From positions 1 to 48,589 of the forward strand of contig JANXRZ010000052.1 of the NCBI GenBank assembly GCA_025352885.1: a stretch of DNA of 48,589 nucleotides, read 5' to 3'. This DNA is from Pseudomonadota bacterium (GTDB lineage Bacteria > Pseudomonadota > Gammaproteobacteria > Burkholderiales > SG8-39). The notes under the pieces were generated by a model. It saw only the letters and a program-made list of their open reading frames with translations. It was not told the origin of the DNA and ran no database searches. Below are positions 28,622 through 37,372 of this stretch, in pieces. The position numbers and the translations under genes were made by a program. Position 1 is the stretch's first letter. Every line of letters starts with the position of its first letter.

Positions 28622-29419
28622 ATGAACACTCTCAAGACGCGTGACGGCGTGGACGTTGCCTACTACGTCGATGATTTCACGGACCCGTGGACGAAACCGG
28701 ACACGGTACTGCTCCTGCATGCAGCCATGGGCAACTCGCGCCGCTGGTTCAAGTGGGTGCCACCACTGTCTCGCAAGTACCGAGTGGTGCGAATGGACTT
28801 GCGCGGGCATGGGGCGTCGCAGATCCCGTCCGCGGACCAGCCGTTTTCGCTGAGCCAGCTGGTCAGTGACGCGCTCGAGGTGTTGGACAAGGTCGGCGTG
28901 AAGAGCGCGCATGTAGTCGGCAACTCGGCCGGCGGTTATGTGTCGCAGCAACTCGCGATCCATCATCCTGACCGGGTCAGGACGCTCGCGCTGTACGGGT
29001 CGACGCCGGGCCTCAAGAACAGCCACGCGCTCACGTGGATCCCGAAAGTGAAGGAAGTCGGCCTGAAGAAATTCCTCGCCGATACCATCGATGAACGTTT
29101 CGACGGGAACGCGGAGCCCGAATTGGTGAAGTGGTTCATCGAGCAGGCAGGATCGAACGACCCGGCGTTCATCGCGCGGTTCGTGACCCACATGACGACC
29201 CACGATTTCATGGAGGAGGTGGGCCGGATCGAGGCTCCGACCCTCATCGTCGCGGCTGGCAAGGAGAAGATCGGCCACGCGAGCGCCTATGACGAGATGC
29301 ACAAGCGCATCAAGGGGTCGACCCTGAAGCTCTATGACACCGGCGCGCACAACATCTGCGACGGCTATGCAGAAAGCTGCGTGAGGGACCTGCTCGACTT
29401 CCTCAGCGCGAACGGCTGA
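28622..29419 (+). CDS. Alpha/beta hydrolase (enol-lactonase-like)
   Basis: 265 residues, cytosolic. Oxyanion region LLLHAAMGNSRRW, nucleophile elbow VVGNSAGGYVS, acid candidates in the IEAPTLIVAAGKEKIGHASAYDEM region, and catalytic histidine in TGAHNICDGYAES. The compact size and layout resemble 3-oxoadipate enol-lactonase and related C-C or ester hydrolases. It is the last gene of the ten-gene operon. Its 3' end overlaps the convergent DapA-like gene by 17 bp, and no terminator is visible there. Confidence 0.87.
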   Translation: MNTLKTRDGVDVAYYVDDFTDPWTKPDTVLLLHAAMGNSRRWFKWVPPLSRKYRVVRMDLRGHGASQIPSADQPFSLSQLVSDALEVLDKVGVKSAHVVGNSAGGYVSQQLAIHHPDRVRTLALYGSTPGLKNSHALTWIPKVKEVGLKKFLADTIDERFDGNAEPELVKWFIEQAGSNDPAFIARFVTHMTTHDFMEEVGRIEAPTLIVAAGKEKIGHASAYDEMHKRIKGSTLKLYDTGAHNICDGYAESCVRDLLDFLSANG

Positions 29420-30389
29420 CCAGGCCTGCCTCCACCAGGATGCGGGTGCATTCCGCAATCTCCTCGGATGACGCCGTCCCCAGGGGCGGACGCGTCCCGC
29501 CGGTGGCCATGCCGAACAGGCGGGTCAGTTCCTTCGACAGCGCGATGTGGTGGAAGCCGCGCGCAAAGTAGCGGCTTTGCAGCTTCCCGGCGATGGCGAC
29601 GATCGCGCGAACTTCTTCAGCCGCTGCCGCATAGTCCTTGCGTGAAACCGCCTCCAGGAACCGGCCGCAGCGCGGCTGCGCGGCGTTCTGGACGAAGAGC
29701 GGCCGCGAGGCGCCAAGCAGGAACTCGGGCGCGCGGCCGTCGGAAAACGCCATCTTCCCGAACAGGAAATACTCTTCGAGCGACGTCGTGACGCTGATGC
29801 GGTTGCCCACGCGCTCCATCATCGCCGAATAGTTGGAGACATCCAGCGTGGTGTTCTGCACGGCGCACAGGTGCTCGATAGGTAAAAGTTCCTCCACCTG
29901 GTCCGGCGTGAGGTAGTAGCCAAGTTCCGAGAGCGTCGTGCTGTAGGCGATCAGGCCGATGTCGATCCGCTCGGCCACGTACTCGTAGAACACGCGAACG
30001 CCTTCTGCCGTGCGCGGACCGTAGTAGGGCGGCCAGACCATCACGGCCGCCGCGCCTGCCGCGTCCGCGTGCCGGGCGAGCTCGACGACCGTGCGGGCGC
30101 TCGGGTCAGAGGCCCCCACGACGACGGGGGCCCCGCCGGCCGCGGCTTCGATGACCACCTCGGTGACGCGCTTTCTCTCCGCACAGGTGAGCGTCCAGAA
30201 TTCCTGGTGGATCGAATGCACCGACAGCCCGCCGACGCCGGGGAGCGCGAGCGTCCGGGCGACATTCGCCCGCAGGCCCGCCTCATCGATTTCGCCATCC
30301 GGCAGGAAGGGTGTGTACAGCACAGCGAAATAGCCGCGCAGGTTCCTGCGCACCCACTGCCTCGCCTCCGACCGTGCGTACTGCGCCAC
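29403..30389 (-). CDS. DapA/NAL-family aldolase-like protein lacking the Schiff-base lysine
   Basis: 328 residues from a GTG placed directly after the zwf stop. It has the TIM-barrel layout of dihydrodipicolinate synthase/N-acetylneuraminate lyase proteins: VLYTPFLPDGEIDEAGLRANV, PVVVGASDPSARTVVELARHADAAGAAAVMVWPPYY and a Tyr at the usual position (GLIAYSTT, Y149). The lysine that forms the Schiff base, normally in a GIKD-like strand, is replaced by glutamine (LCAVQNTT, Q178). The usual G-T-T-G-E loop is also altered (GLSVHSIHQEF). Classical aldolase chemistry is therefore doubtful. Confidence 0.8.
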   Translation of the reverse strand: MAQYARSEARQWVRRNLRGYFAVLYTPFLPDGEIDEAGLRANVARTLALPGVGGLSVHSIHQEFWTLTCAERKRVTEVVIEAAAGGAPVVVGASDPSARTVVELARHADAAGAAAVMVWPPYYGPRTAEGVRVFYEYVAERIDIGLIAYSTTLSELGYYLTPDQVEELLPIEHLCAVQNTTLDVSNYSAMMERVGNRISVTTSLEEYFLFGKMAFSDGRAPEFLLGASRPLFVQNAAQPRCGRFLEAVSRKDYAAAAEEVRAIVAIAGKLQSRYFARGFHHIALSKELTRLFGMATGGTRPPLGTASSEEIAECTRILVEAGLVSRSR

Positions 30390-31835
30390 TCAGGTGGTCC
30401 AGTCGCCGCCGGTGCCTTCCATGAGTTTGTTCGCCGCTTCCGGACCCCAGCTTCCGGCGGGGTACAGGTACGGGGCAGAACGTCGCCGCAGGAGCGGCGC
30501 ATACAACCGCCAGGACGCCTCGGTTTCGTCCGCATGCACGAAGAGCGTCTGGTCGCCTCGCAGGATCTCCAACAGCAGCGTCTCGTAGCCGTCCCAGCCG
30601 GAGTCGGATTCCTCCGGATAGCGGAACTGCATGCGCTCAGTGCGAAGCGAGAACCGGTCGCCCGGCGACTTCACTTCGAACGAGAGGTCGAATCCCTGGT
30701 CGGGCTGCAGGTTGATCGCTAGGATATTGCGATGCGGCCCGCGCCCGAGGTCCCGGAACAATGCCACCGGAGGCTTCCTGAAGTCGATGACGATTCGCGT
30801 CGACCTGCGCGGCATGCTTTTTCCCGTGCGCAGGTAAAACGGCACTCCCTGCCAGCGCCAGTTCTGGATCTCGAGGCGCATGGCGACGAACGTCTCCGTG
30901 CGCGAGCCCTTCGCTACGTTTGGCTCGTCCAGGTAGCCGGGCAATTTTTTGCGGTCGACGCGGCCCGGCGAATATTGACCGAAGACCACTGCGTCCTTGC
31001 CGATCGGGGCGACGGAGCGCAGTACCTTGACCTTCTCGAACCGAATGCTGTCGGCGGCAAACGCGGCGGGGACCTCCATGGCCGTGAGCGTGAGCAATTG
31101 GGTAAGGTGGTTCTGCACCATGTCGCGAAGCGCGCCCGTGTTCTCGTAGTAGCCGGCTCGGCTGCCGATGCTCGTCTGCTCGGCCACGCTGATCTGCACG
31201 CTCTTTACATGGTCGCGGTTCCACGCCGATTCGAAGAGCGCATTGCCGAAGCGGAAGGCGAGCAGGTTCTGGACCGTTTCCTTGCCGAGATAATGGTCGA
31301 TCCGGTAAACCTGCGATTCATCGAAATAGGTGTGGACGAGCGCGTTCAGCTTCTGGGCCGACTCGAGATCTCGGCCGAAAGGCTTTTCCACGACGAGGCG
31401 CGTCCAGCCCTTGCTCTTGTTGAGGCCCGCCTTGCCGAGCGCTTCGATCGTCCCTTCGAACGCTTGGGGCGGCAGCGCGAGGTACAGGATGCGGTTGCCG
31501 CCCGCGTTCTTGCCCTCGAGCGCCTCAATGCGCGCGGCCAGCGCCCTGAAATCCTCTTCGCTCGATGTGTCGACCGGCTGGTAATGCACGCATTTTCCGC
31601 ACCAGTCCGGGTCGGAAGGCGACAAGCCCACTTCGCCCAAGGCCTTGTTCGCCCAGTCGCGATATTGCGCATCGGTGAGCGTGCGGTCGCGCGCGACGCC
31701 GAGGATAGTGCAGTCCTTGGACAGGGCGCCGCTCTGCTCCATTCGGAACAAGGACGGCAGGAGCTTCTTGCGCATCAGGTCGCCGGTGCCGCCGAAAATG
31801 ACGAACACGCAGGAGTCGCCGGGGGTCGTTCGCAC
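30390..31835 (-). CDS. zwf: Glucose-6-phosphate 1-dehydrogenase
   Basis: 481 residues from a GTG at 31835. This start is preferred over the ATG at 31862 because AAGGAAGGA lies just upstream and the distance to the nucleotide-binding strand (VIFGGTGDLMRKKLLP) then matches E. coli Zwf. The substrate-binding/catalytic block RIDHYLGKETVQN is intact, and RLVVEKPFGRD is the family signature. It oxidises glucose 6-phosphate to 6-phosphogluconolactone and makes NADPH. The stop abuts the DapA-like start, so the two may be co-transcribed. No pgl, edd or hexR gene is adjacent. Confidence 0.95.
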   Translation of the reverse strand: MRTTPGDSCVFVIFGGTGDLMRKKLLPSLFRMEQSGALSKDCTILGVARDRTLTDAQYRDWANKALGEVGLSPSDPDWCGKCVHYQPVDTSSEEDFRALAARIEALEGKNAGGNRILYLALPPQAFEGTIEALGKAGLNKSKGWTRLVVEKPFGRDLESAQKLNALVHTYFDESQVYRIDHYLGKETVQNLLAFRFGNALFESAWNRDHVKSVQISVAEQTSIGSRAGYYENTGALRDMVQNHLTQLLTLTAMEVPAAFAADSIRFEKVKVLRSVAPIGKDAVVFGQYSPGRVDRKKLPGYLDEPNVAKGSRTETFVAMRLEIQNWRWQGVPFYLRTGKSMPRRSTRIVIDFRKPPVALFRDLGRGPHRNILAINLQPDQGFDLSFEVKSPGDRFSLRTERMQFRYPEESDSGWDGYETLLLEILRGDQTLFVHADETEASWRLYAPLLRRRSAPYLYPAGSWGPEAANKLMEGTGGDWTT

Positions 31836-31979
31836 TTTGGGTGGTCCTTCCTTTGCTCGCATCGCGCCATCTTATTACACAGCTCGCAGTCGGCGGCGTG
31901 GTACGCAAAGTTGCGCGCATGGTGTGCGTTCGGTGAAAGCGTCTAAAATCGGCCCCTCGTGAAACCCCCGGATGCACCC

Positions 31980-32651
31980 ATGCGCACCTTTGCACTTCTC
32001 GTCCTGCTTTCCCTGGCACCGATGGCCGCGCAGGCTGCGTGCAACGACTCGCCCAAGGCCGGCGTCGAGTGGACTAAATGCGAGAAGCAGCGCCTGAGCC
32101 TCGCAAAGGCGGACCTCAAGGGCGCGAAGATCGTCGAGACGGAGCTGGATGGGACCGATCTTGCCAACGCCAACCTAGCCGGCGCCATGTTGTCGAACTC
32201 GAGCTTCGATCGCGTGCGATTCAGCGGCGCGGACCTGAGCGGCGCAAAGATGATGGAGGTCACCGGCTACCGCACCAACTTCAGCGGCGCGAAAATGACC
32301 GGGGCCATGCTCGTGAAGGCCGAGCTCATCCGGGCCAACTTCAAGTCGTCGGACCTCAGCAATGCGAATCTGGAGAAAGTGGAGTTCCTGCGCGCTTCGC
32401 TCGAAGGCGCCACCCTGACCGGGGCGAACCTCACGGGCGCCGATCTCGCGCGGGCAAGCATGACGAACGCGAAACTGTCCGGCGCCAAGCTCACGAATGC
32501 GCGCCTGTTCCGCACACGGCTGGAGGGCGTAGACCTGTCAGCGACGCAGGGATTGACGCAGGCGCAGCTCGATACGGCCTGCGGAGACAAGCAGACAAAA
32601 TTGCCCGCAGGGCTCAAGCCGGGTTCGGCCTGGCCCTGCGCGCAGGAGTAG
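31980..32651 (+). CDS. Secreted pentapeptide-repeat protein
   Basis: 223 residues from the ATG at 31980, which gives a clean signal peptide (MRTFALLVLLSLAPMAAQA); a GTG at 31959 would add seven residues. Roughly residues 40-185 are pentapeptide repeats of the A(D/N)LxX type (ANLAGAMLSNS, ADLSGAKMME, ANLTGADLARASMTNAKLSGAKL), expected to fold as a right-handed quadrilateral beta-helix. Three or four cysteines lie outside the repeats (ACNDS, KCEKQ, TACGD, WPCAQ) and could pair in the periplasm. The function is unknown. Upstream, zwf is divergent with 144 bp between starts. Confidence 0.88.
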   Translation: MRTFALLVLLSLAPMAAQAACNDSPKAGVEWTKCEKQRLSLAKADLKGAKIVETELDGTDLANANLAGAMLSNSSFDRVRFSGADLSGAKMMEVTGYRTNFSGAKMTGAMLVKAELIRANFKSSDLSNANLEKVEFLRASLEGATLTGANLTGADLARASMTNAKLSGAKLTNARLFRTRLEGVDLSATQGLTQAQLDTACGDKQTKLPAGLKPGSAWPCAQE

Positions 32652-32679
32652 CGCTGGAGCCGCTCCGAAAAAGCCTGGC

Positions 32680-33420
<741 letters not shown>

Positions 33421-33488
33421 GGGGGTCTCCTGGAGGGAATTTGAATTTCAGTGACTCCCAGTCTGCAGACGAAGTTCGATAGCGTCCA

Positions 33489-33525
33489 ATGATTGGTTTA
33501 TATGCGATCAATAGATCTTATCTAT
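33489..33525 (-). promoter_or_regulatory. OxyR binding site upstream of the peroxiredoxin-glutaredoxin gene
   Basis: The segment 33511-33525 matches the OxyR half-motif ATAGnTnnnAnCTAT at all ten defined bases. Exactly seven bases away, 33489-33503 is a weaker second half with 6 of 10 defined bases. The spacing, the palindromic form and the position just ahead of a peroxide-reducing gene all agree with OxyR control. It also lies 17-53 bp before the end of the antiporter gene, which reads in the same direction, so it acts on the downstream peroxidase gene. Confidence 0.72.
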
Positions 33526-33541
33526 GGTGCCTCCTGCGTGG

Positions 33542-35341
33542 CTACCAGGCATCCTCGCCGGGCGCCGGGACCGCCGCCTGCTGCTCGTTCTGGAGCAGTT
33601 TTTCGAGGTCGTCGCGGCCCTGCCGGCCGAGGGTGATGAGCTTTTTCACGTCGCCGCGGTGGGGGGCCGAATCGGCGAGCAACTGCTCGTCATGCCGCCT
33701 GAACTGTTCGGCCAAGCGCCGGGCTTCTGGCTCGCTGTGGCCAAGCACGCGCAACGCGCTCTCTCCGGCGTCGATCGCCGAGCCGAACGTCTCGCGGATT
33801 GCGGGAACGCCGAGCCCGGCATATTCGAAGGCATCGGTGCGGCTGTAAGCGCGAACGAGCAGAGCGAGATCCGGGAAGTTCGCTTTCACCAGCCGCGTCG
33901 TGGCGAGTGCCGCGTCCTTGTCGTCTACGGCAATCACCAGCAACTTCGCCTTTGCGGCGCCTGCCGAGCGCAGCAGGTCGAGGCGGGTGATATCGCCGTA
34001 ATAGGCTTTCTGCCCGAACCGGCGCACGAGCTCGATCTGGTTCGGGTCATGGTCGATCACCGTAGTGCCGATGCCGCGGCCGTTCAGCAGCCTTGCGACG
34101 ACCTGGCCGAAGCGCCCGTAGCCTGCGACGATCACCGAATTCTGTTCCTCGATGACGTCGGCCGCGCGAGCCTCGGTTCGCGCGAGGCGCGGCACGATGA
34201 GCTTCTCGTAGGCGATCATGAGGAGCGGCGTAGTCAGCATCGAGGCGGCCACGGCGGCATTGAGGATGTCCACCGTCTCGCGAGGCAGGATCCGTTCGGT
34301 CGCCGCGACGCCGAAGAGCACGAACGCGAACTCGCCGATCTGCGACAGGCCCAGCGCGAACAGGATGCCGTCGGCGCCGCACAGCCGAAAACTTCTCGCC
34401 ACCGCATAGAGCAGCGCGACCTTGAGCGCAACGACCCCGAAAGCCAGACCCAACACGATTGCCGGGATGCGCACGAAAAGCCCGAGATCGACCGAGGTGC
34501 CGACCGAAATGAAGAAGAGGCCCAGCAGCAGCCCCTTGAAAGGCTCGATGTCGAGCTCGAGCTCATGACGGTACTCGGAATCGGCCAGGAGGACGCCTGC
34601 GATGAAGGTGCCGAGCGCAGCCGACAGGCCGACCGATTGCATGAGCAGGGCGATGCCGATCACGAGGAGCAGCGAGAACGCGATGAAGATTTCGCGCAGG
34701 CCCGTGTTCGCCATGTAGCGGAGCACGGGCCGCAGCAGGAAGCGGCCGGCGACGATGATGAGCGCGATCAGCGCGATCGCGCGCCCGGCTGCCCAGAGGT
34801 CGAAGCCCGTCGCCGCATCGCTCGCAGGCGCCATGAGGGACAGCACGAGCATCAGCGGGATCACCGCAATGTCCTGGAACAGCAGCACGGCGAACGAGGC
34901 TTGGCCACCCGGCGTCGGCAGGAGGTTCTTTTCTTCGAGGGTGGCGAGTGCAATCGCGGTGGATGACATTGCAAACCCCATTCCCGCCACGACGGCCACG
35001 GTCCAGGGCTGGCCGAGCGCGATCCCTGCTGCGGCTACGGCAGCCAGCGTTCCGACCACCTGCACTGTCCCCATTCCGAAGATCGAAGTGCGCAGGCTCC
35101 ATAGGCGCTTCAGGTTGAGTTCCAGCCCAACCAGGAAAAGCAGCAGCACCACGCCGAACTCCGAAAAGTGCAGCATGCCTTCCACGTCGCTGATGAGCTT
35201 GAGGCCCCAGGGACCGATGGCCACGCCTGCGAGGAGAAATCCCAACACCGAACCAAGGCCAAGGCGCCGGGACAACGGCACGGCGATGACCGCAGCGGCA
35301 AGGTAGATGAGGGCCTGCGCGAGAAACCCGTGGCTTTCCAT
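33542..35341 (-). CDS. KefB/KefC-type monovalent cation:proton antiporter
   Basis: 599 residues from the ATG at 35341. This start aligns exactly with the E. coli KefC N-terminus (MxSHxxxQALIYL); the open frame continues 60 codons upstream but without conservation. About twelve membrane segments (residues 5-380) form the Na+/H+ exchanger fold, with GSVLGFLLAGVAIGPWGL and FLVGLELNLKRLW. A cytosolic RCK/KTN domain follows (VIVAGYGRFGQVVARLL, IDHDPNQIE). The C-terminal tail is short. Kef proteins are glutathione-adduct-gated potassium effluxers protecting from electrophiles. No kefF/kefG partner is adjacent. The neighbouring peroxiredoxin-glutaredoxin suits a stress theme. Confidence 0.92.
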   Translation of the reverse strand: MESHGFLAQALIYLAAAVIAVPLSRRLGLGSVLGFLLAGVAIGPWGLKLISDVEGMLHFSEFGVVLLLFLVGLELNLKRLWSLRTSIFGMGTVQVVGTLAAVAAAGIALGQPWTVAVVAGMGFAMSSTAIALATLEEKNLLPTPGGQASFAVLLFQDIAVIPLMLVLSLMAPASDAATGFDLWAAGRAIALIALIIVAGRFLLRPVLRYMANTGLREIFIAFSLLLVIGIALLMQSVGLSAALGTFIAGVLLADSEYRHELELDIEPFKGLLLGLFFISVGTSVDLGLFVRIPAIVLGLAFGVVALKVALLYAVARSFRLCGADGILFALGLSQIGEFAFVLFGVAATERILPRETVDILNAAVAASMLTTPLLMIAYEKLIVPRLARTEARAADVIEEQNSVIVAGYGRFGQVVARLLNGRGIGTTVIDHDPNQIELVRRFGQKAYYGDITRLDLLRSAGAAKAKLLVIAVDDKDAALATTRLVKANFPDLALLVRAYSRTDAFEYAGLGVPAIRETFGSAIDAGESALRVLGHSEPEARRLAEQFRRHDEQLLADSAPHRGDVKKLITLGRQGRDDLEKLLQNEQQAAVPAPGEDAW

Positions 35342-35383
35342 TTTCAGGTCGACGACAAGAGGGGAAGTCGAATCTAGCATGCG

Positions 35384-35407
35384 ATGCACTTGGTACACTT
35401 CGTGCAT
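35384..35407. promoter_or_regulatory. Inverted repeat ATGCAC-N12-GTGCAT, possible operator
   Basis: A perfect 6-bp inverted repeat lies between the divergent antiporter and Bug receptor 5 genes, ending 33 bp before the receptor's ATG. A TACACT sequence (35394-35399) within the spacer could serve as a -10 element. A regulator binding site for the 35440-40406 genes is possible. Chance occurrence cannot be excluded. Confidence 0.3.
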
Positions 35408-35439
35408 TCCTGCCCACAAAATTTTCGGAGACCGACCCG

Positions 35440-36408
35440 ATGCTTCGCCTGATGACCGCGTGCCTGACACTGCTTGCTGCTTTTTCGAGCGGCGCGGCCT
35501 GGGCACAAGCCTATCCGTCACGGGCGATCCATGTAGTCGTCCCGTACACGGCCGGCGGGTCGTCGGACTTCACGGCGCGCACTGTTGCGGAGCGGCTGGG
35601 GCCGTTGCTCGGCACGCAGGTCGTGGTGGAAAACAAGCCGGGCGGCAACACGATCATTGGCACCGAGAGCGTCACGAAAAGCCCCGGTGACGGCTACACG
35701 CTGCTGCTGGCCGGCCTGACGACGTATTCGGCGCAGCCCTTCCTCAACAAGAAGCTGCCTTACGACGTGTTGAAGGACCTCACGCCGATCAACAACGCGA
35801 TCATTTCGCCGTTGGTCGTTTCTGTGCATCCCAGCGTCCCGGCGAAAAACATCCAGGAACTGATTGCCTACGCAAAGGCCAACCCGGGAAAGATCAACTA
35901 TGGATCGGCAGGTGTGGGCAACACGCTGCACCTGGCCGGCGAAAAATTCAAGGCGGCCACCGGGGTCAACCTGGTGCACGTGCCGTACAAGGGGGCCTCC
36001 CAGGCCGTGACCGACCTGCTTGCGGGCAACATCCAGATGATGATCGACCTCGTGCAGACGCCGCTTCAGCACATCAACGCGGGCAAGCTGCGCGCGCTGG
36101 GCACGACGTGGGAGAAGCGCGTGAGCGCGTTACCGAACGTGCCGACGCTCCTCGAGCAGGGCGTCAACTACAACTTCGGCGCAATGATCGGCTTCATGGG
36201 TCCGGCGGGCATGCCCAAAGATGTCGTGAACCGGCTGCATGCCGAGATTTCGAAGATCATGGCGATGCCTGACGTGCGCGAGGCTTTCGCCAGACAGGCC
36301 ATGGAGCCGGCGACCTTCGCAAGCCCGGAAGCGTATGCCGCCGCATTTCGCACCGAAGTCGACAACATGGGCAAGCTGGTGAAGGCCGCCGGCATCCAGC
36401 CCGAATAG
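35440..36408 (+). CDS. Bug/TctC-family periplasmic solute receptor 5
   Basis: 322 residues, signal peptide ending in AAWAQ; CGGAGA precedes the ATG. Family blocks: YPSRAIHVVVPYTAGGSSDFTAR, VENKPGGNTIIGTESVTKSPGDGYTLL, NPGKINYGSAGVGNTLHLAGEKF and HVPYKGASQAVTDLLAGN. It opens a co-directional run with an ABC amino-acid importer (27 bp to the next gene), a racemase and a further Bug receptor. Confidence 0.93.
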   Translation: MLRLMTACLTLLAAFSSGAAWAQAYPSRAIHVVVPYTAGGSSDFTARTVAERLGPLLGTQVVVENKPGGNTIIGTESVTKSPGDGYTLLLAGLTTYSAQPFLNKKLPYDVLKDLTPINNAIISPLVVSVHPSVPAKNIQELIAYAKANPGKINYGSAGVGNTLHLAGEKFKAATGVNLVHVPYKGASQAVTDLLAGNIQMMIDLVQTPLQHINAGKLRALGTTWEKRVSALPNVPTLLEQGVNYNFGAMIGFMGPAGMPKDVVNRLHAEISKIMAMPDVREAFARQAMEPATFASPEAYAAAFRTEVDNMGKLVKAAGIQPE

Positions 36409-36435
36409 GCGTATTCACAATTCAGGGAGAAACAA

Positions 36436-37278
36436 ATGAACGGATTCAGAACGCTCGCGGCCTCCATCGTCCTTTGCGCATCGACCTCGGCCTTGGCGCA
36501 GGACAAGCCGCTGGTCGTCGGGTTCGACGGCACCTTCGCGCCGCATGCCATGCCGAAGATGGGCGGGGGCATCGAGGGCTTCAACGTGGACCTCGTCGTG
36601 GAAGCGGGCCGGCGCATGGGCCGCAAGGTCGAGGTCTTCTCGGGCGAATTCTCAGGGCTGATCCCCGCAATGAATGCAGGCAAGCTCGATTTCGTCGGCG
36701 CGCCGACCACAGTTACGCCCGAGCGTGCCGCGAACCTGCTGTTTTCCGAGGGCTACCTCAACACCTACTACTCGTTCGTGGTGGCGGCCGGAAAGCCGAA
36801 CCTCAAGTCCCTCGACGAGCTCAAGGGCAAGACGATCTCGACGAACAAGGGCTCGGCCTACGACAAGTGGCTGCAGGACAATGCCGCAAAGTATGGCTAC
36901 AAGTCGGAGTCTTACGGCACTAACGCGGACGCGATGCAGGCGATCATTGCCGGCCGCGCGGATGCCGGGCTCACGGGCAACACGACCGGCGCCTACGCCG
37001 CCCTCAAGTCGAGCAGCCAGCTGAAAGTCGCAACGCTCAAGGTCGACCAGGGCCTCGTTTGGGGCGCAGTGTTCCGCAAGGACGACAACAAGATGCGCAA
37101 CGCCTTCGACGAGGCGATCGAGTGCATGAAAGCCGACGGCACCGTGGCGAAGCTGCACGAGAAATGGTTCGGCGTGAAGCCCGAGGCCGGCTCCGCGGCG
37201 GTCACCGCCTTCCCGGGGTACGGTGTCCCGGGCCTGGCCGGCTACGACCCGACGGCGCACACCCCGCGCTGCAAGTAG
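36436..37278 (+). CDS. Amino-acid ABC transporter, periplasmic binding protein (family 3)
   Basis: 280 residues; the signal peptide ends in ALAQ and GGGAGA precedes the ATG. Family 3 features: GIEGFNVDLVVEAGRRMGRKVE, GLIPAMNAGKLDFVGAPTTVTPERA, LDELKGKTISTNKGSAYDKWL and the C-terminal GTVAKLHEKWFG. It should deliver a polar amino acid or a close analogue to the two permeases downstream. A C-terminal tail of about 30 residues (AFPGYGVPGLAGYDPTAH) goes beyond the usual domain end. Spacing to the first permease is 94 bp and contains a tandem repeat. Confidence 0.92.
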   Translation: MNGFRTLAASIVLCASTSALAQDKPLVVGFDGTFAPHAMPKMGGGIEGFNVDLVVEAGRRMGRKVEVFSGEFSGLIPAMNAGKLDFVGAPTTVTPERAANLLFSEGYLNTYYSFVVAAGKPNLKSLDELKGKTISTNKGSAYDKWLQDNAAKYGYKSESYGTNADAMQAIIAGRADAGLTGNTTGAYAALKSSSQLKVATLKVDQGLVWGAVFRKDDNKMRNAFDEAIECMKADGTVAKLHEKWFGVKPEAGSAAVTAFPGYGVPGLAGYDPTAHTPRCK

Positions 37279-37315
37279 TGGCGGGGCCGGCAGGCCCGGC
37301 TGTTGTGGATCTGCG

Positions 37316-37366
37316 GGCGGCTGTTTCGGAGCTGCCGGCGGCTGTTTCGGAGCGGCCGGCGGCTGT
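37316..37366. repeat. 21-bp tandem repeat between binding-protein and permease genes
   Basis: Two full copies (37316-37336 and 37337-37357) differ at one position, and 9 bp of a third follow, ending 6 bp before the permease ATG. The period of 21 keeps the reading frame: read in the permease frame it encodes an AGGCFGA-like repeat with no stop. It could therefore be a slippage-prone spacer, or part of an N-terminal extension if an upstream start is used. Confidence 0.7.
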
Positions 37367-37372
37367 CGTGCG

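Noticed and set aside
26673..28625. 650-codon plus-strand open frame spanning CMD, receptor 4 and the NodB-fold gene
   Set aside because: It runs through three well supported genes in another frame; the sequence is Arg-rich and motif-free.
33524..34966. 480-codon plus-strand open frame opposite the antiporter gene
   Set aside because: Its charged, repetitive composition (DDERD, QQQ, EER) is typical of the antisense of a GC-rich membrane-protein gene; the minus strand encodes a full-length Kef homologue.
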